Origin: Bacilli bacterium
Lineage (GTDB): Bacteria; Bacillota_I; Bacilli_A; ML615J-28; CAG-313
Reading direction: 5' to 3'
Assembly (NCBI GenBank): GCA_900752975.1
Contig: CAADXH010000084.1
Span: forward strand, 1-14,642
Length of the DNA: 14,642 bases
In this document: positions 1-8,743 of the stretch, one piece after another
Numbering within the stretch: position 1 is the stretch's first letter
Layout: each line of letters begins with the position of its first letter
Program-made: the position numbers and the translations under genes
The notes under the pieces: generated by a model
What the model was told of the DNA's origin: nothing
Seen by the model: the letters and a program-made list of their open reading frames with translations, nothing else
Databases searched by the model: none

Positions 1-1797
1 AACTGTTGTCATTTCGATACCAGCAAATTTGCCGAAATCTTTCATGAAGTCATTTACCATTTCTTCACGTGTTGCATAAACACCAACAAGTGCACCACCA
101 TTAACATCTAGAGTAAGCTTGTAAATTTGTTCTTTCCAACTTGCAACTAATTCAAGATTGCCTGTTGTACCTTTTTCAATTTTTTCAATTAGTTTGTCAT
201 TTAATAACCAACCAACAAATACATGATTATTCTTAGTAGGAACAGGTAAAACAACTTCATCTTCAACTGTGTAAGTTGTTGCTCCGCCTTCAAGAGTTCC
301 TTCTTGTAAATCATAAGTAATTGTGTAAGTAATTACTTCCCACTTAGCAACAAGGGTAACATCACCAAGGTTTTCAGTTGTTAATTGTTCAACTTTTGTA
401 TCATTTAAATACCAACCTAAGAATGTATAACCAGCTTTTGTTGCAGCAGCAAGACTAATTGGTAATTGTTCAACATTGAAAGTAGCAGGGTTGCTCTCTG
501 CATTTGTTCCGCCATTTAATTCATATGTAATTGCATATGCTTTTGGAGTCCATGTAGCAACAAGTGTAACATCACCAAGAGTACCAGCAGGAATAGTTTC
601 AACTACTTCTTCACCAAGTTTCCAACCAGCAAAATCATAATGTTCTTTTGTTGGAGCAGCAAGACTAACTGGTAATTGATCAGCATTGTATTTTGCAGGA
701 TTACTTTCTGCATTTGTTCCGCCATTTAATTCATAATTAATTGCGTAATCAATTGCTTCAAATTTTGCAACTAAATTCATGTCTGCAACATTTTCAAGTG
801 TAATTTGTTCAACTTTTGTATCACCATTGAACCAACCTAAGAATGTATAGCCAGCTTTTTCAGCGCCATTTAGAACAAGTGGTAAATTTTCAACTGTGCA
901 AGTTTCAGGATTTTCAGCAACAACAACACCACCATTAAGGTCATAACTTAATTTGTAGTCTATTACTTTCCATTGTGCAGTTAAAGTGATATCACCAAGA
1001 GTACCAGCAGGAATTTCGTTAACTAATTCTTCTGAATCACCTAGTTTCCAACCTAAGAATTCATAACCAAACTTTGTAGCTGGAGCTAAGCTAATAGGTA
1101 AATCTAATGCACTATATAAATCTAAATTGCTTTCAGCATTTGTTCCACCATCAAGAACATAAGTAATCTTAAATTGTGATTCAATAACAACAATAGTTAT
1201 TACTTTTTCTTCTGTTTCACCTCTTGCTTCATCATCAGGATAATCTGAAACGATAACTTTAACAGTTCCTTTACCAACTCCATTTGCTGTAATTACACCA
1301 TCTTCAGTTATTGTAGCAATATCTGATGCTAAATCAAGTGCTTCAAATCTAGCTGTAGCTTCAGTATAGTTATGAACTAATTCATAAGCAACAGTTTTTT
1401 GTCCGCCTTTTAGTACAACAATTTGATCTTCAACTTCAATTGTTGGTAAAGCAGCTTTCTTTACAATAATAGTTGCCTTATCATAAACTGATGTTTTATC
1501 TTTCCAGTATACTTTTACTTCTGTAGTTCCTTCTTTAACAGGTTCTAATATACCGTTGTTGTAACGAACAATCTCTTCATCTAGAGATTCATAAACTAAT
1601 TCAATTTCTGCAACATCTACTGATGCAGAAGCTTTAACTACAGGTTTTAATTCTTTTGTAGATTGCATTCTAACTTCGTATTCATTTTTTTCAAAATAAA
1701 CACGAACAGTGTTTTGTGTTGGAAGACATCCTACAAGACAAAAAGCTGTAGCAATGATTGTTAAAAATAAGAAAATTCTTTTTTTAAGTTTCAACAT
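1..1797 (-). CDS. Surface lipoprotein with Ig-like domains and InlB-type repeats (3' end outside the window)
   Basis: The frame stays open from ATG 1797 to the left edge: 599 codons with no stop, so the C-terminus is missing. The start is supported by an AAAGGAG Shine-Dalgarno at 1804-1810, 6 bases upstream. Residues 1-24 form a lipoprotein signal: Lys/Arg-rich start, hydrophobic core, then the lipobox LVGC with the lipidated Cys at 24. Residues about 30-107 and 108-206 look like bacterial Ig-like (Big_2) domains, with the typical pattern of a 'G.I....G.G...V.V' end strand. Residues 209-557 hold five InlB B-type repeats of about 70 residues with the signatures 'Y.LNGGTNAESNP' and 'GYTFLGW'. 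A sixth begins near 558 but turns into a different sequence rich in Glu, Met and Phe. The protein should sit outside the cell, anchored to the membrane by lipid. A binding or adhesive role is inferred from domain type; the ligand is unknown. It has its own promoter. Confidence 0.85.
   Translation of the reverse strand, partial: MLKLKKRIFLFLTIIATAFCLVGCLPTQNTVRVYFEKNEYEVRMQSTKELKPVVKASASVDVAEIELVYESLDEEIVRYNNGILEPVKEGTTEVKVYWKDKTSVYDKATIIVKKAALPTIEVEDQIVVLKGGQKTVAYELVHNYTEATARFEALDLASDIATITEDGVITANGVGKGTVKVIVSDYPDDEARGETEEKVITIVVIESQFKITYVLDGGTNAESNLDLYSALDLPISLAPATKFGYEFLGWKLGDSEELVNEIPAGTLGDITLTAQWKVIDYKLSYDLNGGVVVAENPETCTVENLPLVLNGAEKAGYTFLGWFNGDTKVEQITLENVADMNLVAKFEAIDYAINYELNGGTNAESNPAKYNADQLPVSLAAPTKEHYDFAGWKLGEEVVETIPAGTLGDVTLVATWTPKAYAITYELNGGTNAESNPATFNVEQLPISLAAATKAGYTFLGWYLNDTKVEQLTTENLGDVTLVAKWEVITYTITYDLQEGTLEGGATTYTVEDEVVLPVPTKNNHVFVGWLLNDKLIEKIEKGTTGNLELVASWKEQIYKLTLDVNGGALVGVYATREEMVNDFMKDFGKFAGIEMTTV
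127..1173 (-). repeat. Five tandem InlB B-type repeats (A-B-A-B-C)
   Basis: The units on the minus strand are 1173-961 (R1), 960-751 (R2), 750-541 (R3), 540-331 (R4) and 330-127 (R5), that is 71, 70, 70, 70 and 68 residues. R1 and R3 share 'GWKLG' and 'IPAGTLGD'; R2 and R4 share 'GYTFLGW' and 'DTKVEQ'. The array is therefore a duplicated two-unit block. DNA identity shows it too: 24 identical bases at 571-594 and 991-1014, and similar matches near 385-440 and 805-860, both exactly 420 bases apart. R3 and R4 also share 29 identical bases at a 210-base offset (497-525 and 707-735). R5 is the most divergent unit. Confidence 0.85.
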
Positions 1798-1833
1798 TTT
1801 TTTCTCCTTTACCTTTCTTAATTTTTACACTTA

Positions 1834-1862
1834 ATTATATCATTTTTTGGATTCTTTGTAAA
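1834..1862 (-). promoter_or_regulatory. Sigma-A-type promoter of the repeat lipoprotein gene
   Basis: On the minus strand: TTTACA (1862-1857), a 17-base spacer, then TATAAT (1839-1834). This is one base from consensus in the -35 and perfect in the -10. The expected start of transcription is near 1827, giving a leader of about 30 bases before ATG 1797. It lies just downstream of the terminator of the amidase gene, so the two lipoprotein genes are probably separate transcription units. Confidence 0.75.
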
Positions 1863-1958
1863 GCGTTTTCATTTTTTATTTAAGCATTAGTAAAGAAATT
1901 TAAGTTTTTGTCTAGTTTCTATCCATTATTTGACCAACTGCTATCCCATTTTTTCGTG

Positions 1959-1990
1959 AAAAAACCCAGTGATTTATAAATCTCACTGAG
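1959..1990 (-). terminator. Intrinsic terminator of the amidase lipoprotein gene
   Basis: The 8-base arms 1965-1972 (CCCAGTGA) and 1983-1990 (TCACTGAG) pair with one mismatch around a 10-base loop. On the minus strand the hairpin is followed by six U (complement of A 1959-1964). It begins 9 bases after the stop codon at 1999-2001. A T-run on the other side (1991-1996) would let it work in both directions, although no plus-strand gene is seen. Confidence 0.8.
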
Positions 1991-1998
1991 TTTTTTAA

Positions 1999-4821
1999 TT
2001 ATTCACCCTTATCAATTATTGGAGAAAATTGTGATGAACCTGGAATTGCTGTCCAAAGTGTAATAGATTCTGATTTTCCATCCTTAGACACAGTTATTGT
2101 ATAACTTACAGATTTTGTCTTTTCATCCTGTTTAATTACTCTGCCTAAATCATTTAGATATTCTGGATTATTTGATTTAAATGTTACAGTATATCCTGCA
2201 TATTTAGTAATCATATTGTATTCAAATTGAACAAGTTGAATAAACTTATCCCAGAACCCATTGCTACGCATTGTAGCAGGGCATGGTTTACCACTGAAAT
2301 AGTGGTGAGGTTTAACATCATCAATTGTTAAATTATTAGCCTTCATTAAATGAGCAACAAGCTTAGCTGTTTTTTGCCAAGTATAATAAATGTCGGATCC
2401 TTTGTTAACTGTTGTTTCCATGCCGATACCATTCATATTTCCGCCATAATTTGCAATCTTTAGATATTCTTTGTTAAAGTATGTATTCCCCATATAATAA
2501 TAACCATTGTGAATTACTACTCTAACCCCCATATCATTAATTGAATCTGTCGTTAAGATTTTGCCATCATTTGTTGGTGCTACAATTGTCGTTTTTACAC
2601 CATTTAATGCATAATAACCATCTTCGGTGATTGTTACTTTTGGATGTTTGTCATCCGTTGCCTCAACACCAGTTGGATTCAAATGATATTCACTTGCTGA
2701 AGAATGGCCATCACCAGCATGATATGCTACCTCATTATCTGGAATATGATGATAAATTCCATCGTTTGCTACTGTATAATGCCATGATGTGCCACCGCCA
2801 CCACCAACAATATATTTAGAATGAGCAAGTCCATCAGCAGTTGATGCAGATGATGCAGTATCATGAACAACAATATAGAATTTTTCTCTTACCTCACCAG
2901 GTCTGTTACCCATACCTTTAGGTACTAAGTAATCTTCATTTACCTCAAATGGTTCAAATAAATAGTCTGTAACGCTGCCTAATAAACGATGTTCATATAC
3001 AAATTGATATCCCGTTACCGTAATATTCTTAGCGATTATTTCCGCAGCAGCATTATCAACAAAGTATCTTAATAATTCACTCATTTCACTAACTCCTTGT
3101 TTTACAGTTACCCCAATTGAGGCAAAAATATTATCATTATCTTCACAACATACAGTAATTAAGGTACTACCTTCACCAATACCAGTAACCACACCGTTAC
3201 TAACTTTGGCAATTGTTTCATTATCACTAGACCAAACTAATTTAGTAATATCAACTGTTTTAGGTAACATATATGGTGTAACAATGATTCTGATTGTTTC
3301 ATTAATTCCTAATACTTGAGTTGTTTCATATGACAAATCTAATCGAGATAATCCCCAGTAAGCTCTTAATACTACATTGTAATTTGTACCTACAGGAATT
3401 TCAAATTTCATTTTTTCTAAATCAAGATCTTTACTACTGTCATTAATTTTCCATCCTAAGAATGAAGCAGTATTCTTTTCTAAATTTGGCAATGTAATAG
3501 GTAGATCATCAACACTAAAACCACTATATTTTTCTAAATAATCTTTAGGCATTAGAGCCTTATCTTCTTCACTTATGTCAAAGGTAATTGAGTAAATCAC
3601 ATCTTCAACTGTTATTTCAATGCTATCAGTAAATCCGCTTTCAGTAGTAACTCTTATTGTTGTTGTACCAGGAAGTAAGGCTTCAACTTTACCTGTTTCG
3701 CTAACCACTAGTATATTTTCATTTTCAACATCAAAAATGCAATTTTCAGTAAAATTACCTACACTAAATACAACATTTAATTGTTGTTTTCCGCCTCTTT
3801 TCATTGTCGTTTGAGCTCTTAACGTCATACTAGTAACATATACTTCAATTTCTTCTTGATAGTAACCATTTAAGTTAACTATAAGTTTTGCCATTCCTTC
3901 TTTTACGCCCTTAATTTCATGCTTGTTTGTTACTTCTACAACTGAAGAGTCACTAGATATAAGTTCATAATCCTCAAATTGTTGATTATCATCAATTAAA
4001 ACATTGAAATTAGAAACGCCCTCAAGCGCAAGAGCCTTTTTATATTGATATGTGAAGTTCATTATAACTGTTATTTCCACTTGACACTCTTCACCATTCC
4101 ATTTTAGAGTAAGTGTAGAAGTTCCTACAGATAATGCTTCAATTTGTGTTAATGAAATAACTTTAACAACTTCTGGATTACTTGAAGTAAGTACAGCATC
4201 ATTCATTTTTATATTTTGAGCATTAGTGCATTCAATTTTTTGAGTTTGTCCCTTTTTCATAACAGGTTCTAGTTTTATTTTTAATTCATCTATAACTTCT
4301 ACTTCATATACTTTTACAAATTCTTTATAGCTAATCGTTATTTTTGTCTTACCTAATTTTTGAGAAATTAGTCCACCTTTTTGAAAAGTAATAATATTAT
4401 TATTTTCGATGCTAACTTCATAATCAGTAATAACGTCATTTTGATATTTAACAATTAAACGATGTCGAGTATTGCACACTAATTGATTAGGGATATTTGT
4501 ACTTAATCCACTATTAACAATTATTTTTCTTTCTAGTTTTTGAGTGCCAACTTCAATCGTTATCGTTACTTCACCGGCAGCACATGCAATAAGTTTATTA
4601 TTTTCTATTCTTATAATGCTTTCATCAGCACTAATAATATTTTTAATAGTTTCTTCGGCTGTAACTTCATAAACGTCATCAACATACATTATTTCAGGCA
4701 CTATGTTATCATAGTTCTTTTTGTCGCCTTTACCAGTATTATTACAGCCAAATAATACTAATGTCATCAACATGCAAGTCAAAAGACATATTGTTGTAAA
4801 TATTCTCTTATTTTTCTTCAT
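1999..4821 (-). CDS. Lipoprotein N-acetylmuramoyl-L-alanine amidase with multiple Ig-like domains
   Basis: This 940-residue protein (numbered from ATG 4821) probably cuts the MurNAc-L-Ala bond of peptidoglycan outside the cell. Residues 1-26 are a lipoprotein signal with lipobox LFGC (Cys26). Five Big_2-like Ig domains follow at about 41-103, 107-177, 180-253, 255-329 and 330-405, then one divergent InlB-type module at 408-490 ('SFLGWKINDS') and another Ig-like domain at 492-574. Residues about 648-865 form an Amidase_2 domain. Candidate zinc ligands are His653 in 'VVHDTAS', His839 or His840 in 'PHHYFSG', and Cys847 in 'GKPCP'; Glu802 lies in 'GIGMET', the family's 'IGIE' motif. 'SWHYTV' and 'VAYHAGDG' are further family signatures. 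About 88 residues (706-793) are inserted between 'HAGDG' and 'GNMNGIG', which are adjacent in the homologues I know. A tail (870-940) resembles another Ig-like strand set. A GTG at 4830 could add three residues, but its Shine-Dalgarno spacing is too short. The gene has its own promoter and terminator. The amidase call is firm; the biological role (growth, separation or lysis) is open. Confidence 0.92.
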   Translation of the reverse strand: MKKNKRIFTTICLLTCMLMTLVLFGCNNTGKGDKKNYDNIVPEIMYVDDVYEVTAEETIKNIISADESIIRIENNKLIACAAGEVTITIEVGTQKLERKIIVNSGLSTNIPNQLVCNTRHRLIVKYQNDVITDYEVSIENNNIITFQKGGLISQKLGKTKITISYKEFVKVYEVEVIDELKIKLEPVMKKGQTQKIECTNAQNIKMNDAVLTSSNPEVVKVISLTQIEALSVGTSTLTLKWNGEECQVEITVIMNFTYQYKKALALEGVSNFNVLIDDNQQFEDYELISSDSSVVEVTNKHEIKGVKEGMAKLIVNLNGYYQEEIEVYVTSMTLRAQTTMKRGGKQQLNVVFSVGNFTENCIFDVENENILVVSETGKVEALLPGTTTIRVTTESGFTDSIEITVEDVIYSITFDISEEDKALMPKDYLEKYSGFSVDDLPITLPNLEKNTASFLGWKINDSSKDLDLEKMKFEIPVGTNYNVVLRAYWGLSRLDLSYETTQVLGINETIRIIVTPYMLPKTVDITKLVWSSDNETIAKVSNGVVTGIGEGSTLITVCCEDNDNIFASIGVTVKQGVSEMSELLRYFVDNAAAEIIAKNITVTGYQFVYEHRLLGSVTDYLFEPFEVNEDYLVPKGMGNRPGEVREKFYIVVHDTASSASTADGLAHSKYIVGGGGGTSWHYTVANDGIYHHIPDNEVAYHAGDGHSSASEYHLNPTGVEATDDKHPKVTITEDGYYALNGVKTTIVAPTNDGKILTTDSINDMGVRVVIHNGYYYMGNTYFNKEYLKIANYGGNMNGIGMETTVNKGSDIYYTWQKTAKLVAHLMKANNLTIDDVKPHHYFSGKPCPATMRSNGFWDKFIQLVQFEYNMITKYAGYTVTFKSNNPEYLNDLGRVIKQDEKTKSVSYTITVSKDGKSESITLWTAIPGSSQFSPIIDKGE

Positions 4822-4831
4822 TTTTCTCACA

Positions 4832-4836
4832 CTCCT
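4832..4836 (-). promoter_or_regulatory. Ribosome binding site that decides the amidase start
   Basis: AGGAG on the minus strand lies 10 bases before ATG 4821 but only 1 base before the in-frame GTG at 4830. The ATG is therefore the better start, giving an N-terminus MKKNKR rather than one three residues longer. Confidence 0.65.
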
Positions 4837-4842
4837 GCATAC

Positions 4843-4871
4843 ATTATAACATTTTACTTCTTTTTTTTCAA
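4843..4871 (-). promoter_or_regulatory. Extended -10 sigma-A-type promoter of the amidase gene
   Basis: On the minus strand: TTGAAA (4871-4866), a 17-base spacer, then TATAAT (4848-4843) preceded by TG in the extended -10 position (TGTTATAAT). The expected start is near 4836, so the leader is very short and begins at or just before the AGGAG site at 4832-4836. The 166 bases between this promoter and the dnaJ terminator (4872-5037) are AT-rich and I see nothing else in them. Confidence 0.75.
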
Positions 4872-5037
4872 TACATTTAGATTAACAAAGTAAGCGTTAT
4901 AACTTTAACCCAATCACCTAACGTTTCTTTTAATTGCGTGTTATGTTATGAATAAAAGTACAAGTAGTATTTTGTTTAGTATAGCCAAGTTATATACTCC
5001 TGTTTTTTATTTATAGCATTGAAATTTCCTTATAAAT

Positions 5038-5074
5038 AAAAAAAGAATAGCACTTATGACTAGGTGCTATTCTT
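5038..5074 (-). terminator. Intrinsic terminator after dnaJ
   Basis: A perfect 11-bp stem (5043-5053 with 5064-5074, core GAATAGCAC/GTGCTATTC) encloses a 10-base loop. On the minus strand it is followed by seven U (complement of A 5038-5044). It begins 15 bases after the dnaJ stop codon and closes the hrcA-grpE-dnaK-dnaJ operon. Confidence 0.9.
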
Positions 5075-5088
5075 CAAAAAATGAAAAG

Positions 5089-6219
5089 TTATTTCTTATC
5101 TCTAAAGAATCGTTTAATACGATCAAAGATACTATTACTTGCCGTTTCATCCGTATTTGACAATTCGGTAAATAAATCTTTTTGTTTACTAGTAAGCTTA
5201 GTTGGTGTTACTACTTTTACAGTTACATACTGATTACCACATCTACCTGTAATTTTGTTATCAATACCTTTACCAGACATTTTGAATCTAGTGCCAGTTT
5301 GTGTGCCAGCTGGAATCTTTAGATTAACCATTCCTTGTAAAGTTTTCACTTCAATTGTGGCTCCTAAAGCAGCTTGACTAAATGTTATTGGTAATTCTAA
5401 CATTATATCATTACCATCTCTTGTAAAGATTTCATGTGGTTTAACTGTAACACGAATTAATAGATCGCCTTTTGAGCCACCATTTGTTCCGGCTTCCCCT
5501 TCACCTGCTAAACGAATAGTTTGATCATCATTAATTCCGGCCAAAATATTGACGTTGATAGTTTTATTTTTCTTAACACGTCCGCTGCCATTACATACAT
5601 GACAAGCGTGGGCGATTTTTTTACCACGGCCATTACAATCAGGACATACTGTTTCAGTCGAAATACGTCCTAAAATTGTTGCTTGTTGAACTACAACACG
5701 TCCAGTACCATGGCACTTTTGACAAGTAGTTACATCACTTGGAGTTTCAGCTCCTGATCCATGACAATTTTCGCACTCTTCATAACGGCTGATATTTATT
5801 GGTTTTTTAACACCAAACGCAGCTTCTTCAAATGTTAGTGTTACATCGACAATAATGTCTTTTCCCCGTGTTGCTCCAGTGCTACCTCTAGATGAGCGAC
5901 CTCCCCCAAAGAAACTGCTAAAGATATCTTCAAATCCGCCAAAGCCACCAAAACCGCTTGAACCTCCGGCAAAGCCAGAACCGCCAAATCCATTAGTTGG
6001 ATCTTCGGTTCCGTAATTGTCATAATTTGAACGTTTTTCCGGATCGCTTAAACAGTCATAAGCAACTTGAATTTCGGCAAATTTTTCAGTAGCATTGGGG
6101 TCAGTGCTGACATCAGGATGATATTTTTTCGCAAGGCTACGATATGCTTTTTTAATCTCATCTTGTGTGGCATTTTTGTCTACGCCTAACACCTCATAAT
6201 AATCTCTTTTTGTTGCCAT
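5089..6219 (-). CDS. dnaJ: Chaperone protein DnaJ (Hsp40)
   Basis: This is a full-length type I DnaJ of 376 residues. It delivers unfolded proteins to DnaK in the cytoplasm and stimulates its ATPase. The J domain is at about 5-67 with the essential HPD at 34-36. A Gly/Phe-rich region follows at 77-118. The zinc-binding region has all four CxxCxGxG motifs, starting at Cys149, Cys166, Cys192 and Cys206. The C-terminal substrate-binding domains run from about 220 to 340, followed by a short basic tail. The gene starts 47 bases after dnaK, with a GAGGGG-type ribosome binding site 6 bases before the ATG, and is last in the operon. No downstream heat-shock-linked gene such as prmA follows; a strong terminator does. 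Confidence 0.98.
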   Translation of the reverse strand: MATKRDYYEVLGVDKNATQDEIKKAYRSLAKKYHPDVSTDPNATEKFAEIQVAYDCLSDPEKRSNYDNYGTEDPTNGFGGSGFAGGSSGFGGFGGFEDIFSSFFGGGRSSRGSTGATRGKDIIVDVTLTFEEAAFGVKKPINISRYEECENCHGSGAETPSDVTTCQKCHGTGRVVVQQATILGRISTETVCPDCNGRGKKIAHACHVCNGSGRVKKNKTINVNILAGINDDQTIRLAGEGEAGTNGGSKGDLLIRVTVKPHEIFTRDGNDIMLELPITFSQAALGATIEVKTLQGMVNLKIPAGTQTGTRFKMSGKGIDNKITGRCGNQYVTVKVVTPTKLTSKQKDLFTELSNTDETASNSIFDRIKRFFRDKK

Positions 6220-6266
6220 AAATGACCCCTCTCCATTCTAATAATAGTTTGATACTACTATTTATA

Positions 6267-8114
6267 TTATTTAACGTCTTCGTAATCAGCATCAACAGTG
6301 TTATCATCACCAGAGTTATTATTGTTGTTGTTATCACCATTTTCAGCTTGACTCTTAGCTTGTTGTTCTTTTTGAATCTTTTCGTATGCTTTTACGGCAA
6401 TTGATTGAGCATCCTTTTCAAGAGCTTCTTTCTTAGCCTTAATTTCATTTAAGTCAGTTCCTTCTAGAGCTTTCTTTAATTCTTCCTTAGCCGCATTAAC
6501 TTTAGATTTTTCATCTTCAGTTGCTTCATCACCTAAGTCTGCAATTGATTTGTCAACCGCAAACATTAGTTGTTCACATTCATTACGAAGGTCAGCTTCA
6601 TCTTTCTTAGCCTTATCGCTTGCGGCATTTTCTTCAGCTTCTTTAACCATACGGTCAATTTCTTCTTCACTTAAGCCATTACCATCACTGATTGTAATAG
6701 TTTGAGATTTACCAGTTCCTAAATCTTTAGCACTAACATGAACGATACCATTGGCATCGATATCAAATTTTACTTCAATTTGAGGAACACCACGAGGAGC
6801 AAGTGGAAGACCAACTAATTGGAACTTACCTAAAGTCTTGTTGTCGGCTGCCATACTTCTTTCACCTTGTAGAACATGAATTTCTACACCAGGTTGATTA
6901 TCTACAGCAGTAGAGAAGATTTGTGATTTAGTAGTAGGGATTGTTGTATTACGTGGAATTAATACAGTACATACACCACCTAATGTTTCAATACCAAGTG
7001 ATAGAGGTGTAACATCTAGTAATAGTACATCTTTAACATCACCAGCAAGAACACCACCTTGAATTGCGGCACCCATTGCTACTACTTCATCAGGGTTAAT
7101 ACTACGGTTAGGTTCTTTACCTAATTCACGACGTACTAATTCTTGAACAGCAGGAATTCTTGTTGAACCACCTACTAATAATACTTGGTCAAGATCACTT
7201 GCTTTAAGTTTAGCATCACGTAAAGCTTGGCGAACAGCATTAGTTGTAGATTCAATTAAATCACGAATTAATTCTTCAAATTTAGCTCTTGTTAAAGTCA
7301 TATCAAAGTGAACAGGATTGCCACTAGTATCAACAGTAATAAATGGAATGTTAATGTTAGTTTGAGCCATGCTACTTAATTCCTTCTTAGCTTTTTCAGC
7401 TTCCATCTTTAATCTAAACATTGCAGATTTATTAGTTGATAAATCAATACCATTAGATTTCTTGAATTCTTCAACTAAGTATTTTACAACACGATTATCA
7501 AAGTCGTCACCACCAAGACGGTTGTTACCAGCAGTTGATAATACTTCATATGTACCATCAGCAAGTTGTAGAATAGATACATCGAATGTACCACCACCAA
7601 GGTCATAAACTAAGACAGTTTGTTCTTTTTGACTTTGTTTGTCAATACCATATGCAAGTGCTGCAGCAGTAGGTTCATTGATAATACGTTTTACATCAAG
7701 GCCAGCAATCTTACCGGCATCTTTAGTTGCTTGTCTTTCAGCATCATTGAAGTATGCAGGAACAGTAATAACTGCTTCAGTTACTTTTTCACCTAAATAT
7801 GCTTCAGCAGTAGCTTTTAAGTTTTGTAGAATCATTGCTGAAATTTCTTGTGGTTTATAAGATTTACCAGTAGATTTGATGTTTACTTCATAATCTGTAC
7901 CCATATGTCTCTTGATTGAGAATACTGTATCAAGGTTAGTAGCAGCTTGACGACGTGCATTTTCACCAACGATTATTTCCCCATTTCTGAATGCTACAAC
8001 TGATGGTGTAGTTCTCATACCTTCGGCGTTAACGATAACTTTTGGTTCGCCACCTTCCATAACGGCAACACATGAATTTGTTGTACCTAAGTCAATACCT
8101 ATAATTTTGCTCAT
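6267..8114 (-). CDS. dnaK: Chaperone protein DnaK (Hsp70)
   Basis: This 615-residue ATP-dependent Hsp70 folds and protects proteins in the cytoplasm together with DnaJ and GrpE. The nucleotide-binding domain shows 'GIDLGTTNS' (6-14), 'DLGGGTFDVS' (171-180) and 'LLVGGSTRIP' (312-321). The interdomain linker is at about 362-368 (DVLLLDV), the beta-type substrate-binding domain at 370-480, and the helical lid from about 485. Between residues 68 and 90 it has the short form typical of Gram-positive bacteria, lacking the roughly 24-residue insertion of E. coli DnaK. The tail is acidic, holds six Asn in a row (595-600) and ends in 'DADYEDVK', close to the usual EEVD-like end of bacterial DnaK. An AGGAGG ribosome binding site lies about 8 bases upstream. 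The gene is third in the operon, 26 bases after grpE. Confidence 0.99.
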   Translation of the reverse strand: MSKIIGIDLGTTNSCVAVMEGGEPKVIVNAEGMRTTPSVVAFRNGEIIVGENARRQAATNLDTVFSIKRHMGTDYEVNIKSTGKSYKPQEISAMILQNLKATAEAYLGEKVTEAVITVPAYFNDAERQATKDAGKIAGLDVKRIINEPTAAALAYGIDKQSQKEQTVLVYDLGGGTFDVSILQLADGTYEVLSTAGNNRLGGDDFDNRVVKYLVEEFKKSNGIDLSTNKSAMFRLKMEAEKAKKELSSMAQTNINIPFITVDTSGNPVHFDMTLTRAKFEELIRDLIESTTNAVRQALRDAKLKASDLDQVLLVGGSTRIPAVQELVRRELGKEPNRSINPDEVVAMGAAIQGGVLAGDVKDVLLLDVTPLSLGIETLGGVCTVLIPRNTTIPTTKSQIFSTAVDNQPGVEIHVLQGERSMAADNKTLGKFQLVGLPLAPRGVPQIEVKFDIDANGIVHVSAKDLGTGKSQTITISDGNGLSEEEIDRMVKEAEENAASDKAKKDEADLRNECEQLMFAVDKSIADLGDEATEDEKSKVNAAKEELKKALEGTDLNEIKAKKEALEKDAQSIAVKAYEKIQKEQQAKSQAENGDNNNNNNSGDDNTVDADYEDVK

Positions 8115-8140
8115 AATAAATTTCCTCCTAAATTCTTTTT

Positions 8141-8731
8141 TTATTTACTTACTTTGACCATACTTGGTCTTAATACGCGGTCTTTATAAATGTATCCAGT
8201 CATTAATTCTTCAACTACAATATTTGATTCAGTGCCTTCTACTTCGACTGTTTCAATGGCTGAATGATAGGCTGGATCAAAAGGTTTACCTAAAGCCTCA
8301 ATTTGTTTTACACCATTTTTTTCTAGAATTTGTTTGAATGAATTATCAATCATAACAAATCCATCAAGAAATTGTTTTAATTTTTCATCATCTGTTTTTT
8401 TATTAACAGCTTTATCAAATATATCAACAATATCAATTAGTTGCATTAAAAAATCAGCTAAAGCATATTTACGATCTTTTATTCTTTCTTCATTTGTCCT
8501 CTTCTTGAAGTTTTCAAGTTCAGCTAAATTTCTTAATAATTGATCTTTTAATTCTGCATTTTCTTTTTTTAATGTTTGATTTTCTTCATATAAATGATTT
8601 TTTTTATGTTTCTTATTTTTTTTATTTTCTTCAGACATATCGCTTTCAACTTCTTTTGTTTCTTCAACTATTTCAGTCTCAGGTGCTACATCCATTTCTT
8701 TTTCTTCTTCACGGTAACGATTGTTTTCCAT
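8141..8731 (-). CDS. grpE: Nucleotide exchange factor GrpE
   Basis: This 196-residue protein releases ADP from DnaK and resets the chaperone cycle. The first 45 residues are highly charged (Glu- then Lys-rich) and probably disordered. A long coiled-coil helix runs from about 47 to 105 and contains 'NLAELENFKKRT'. The C-terminal beta domain (about 150-196) carries the GrpE signature 'FDP..H.AI' and 'VVEELMTGYIYKDRVLRPS'. A GGGAGGA ribosome binding site just before the ATG overlaps the last codons of hrcA, so the two genes are probably translationally linked. The gap to hrcA is 12 bases. Confidence 0.97.
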   Translation of the reverse strand: MENNRYREEEKEMDVAPETEIVEETKEVESDMSEENKKNKKHKKNHLYEENQTLKKENAELKDQLLRNLAELENFKKRTNEERIKDRKYALADFLMQLIDIVDIFDKAVNKKTDDEKLKQFLDGFVMIDNSFKQILEKNGVKQIEALGKPFDPAYHSAIETVEVEGTESNIVVEELMTGYIYKDRVLRPSMVKVSK

Positions 8732-8743
8732 TATATTCCTCCC

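Noticed and set aside
6240..6266. Small inverted repeat (AATAGT ... ACTATT) between dnaK and dnaJ
   Set aside because: Only six base pairs with a single G-C pair, and no U-tract; too weak for a terminator or processing signal.
6310..6330. Run of six Asn codons near the DnaK C-terminus
   Set aside because: The DnaK tail is disordered and variable, and Asn runs are common in AT-rich genomes; not a meaningful repeat.
7369..7860. Plus-strand open frames opposite dnaK
   Set aside because: They are antisense shadows of a firmly identified gene, with no ribosome binding site or protein family resemblance.
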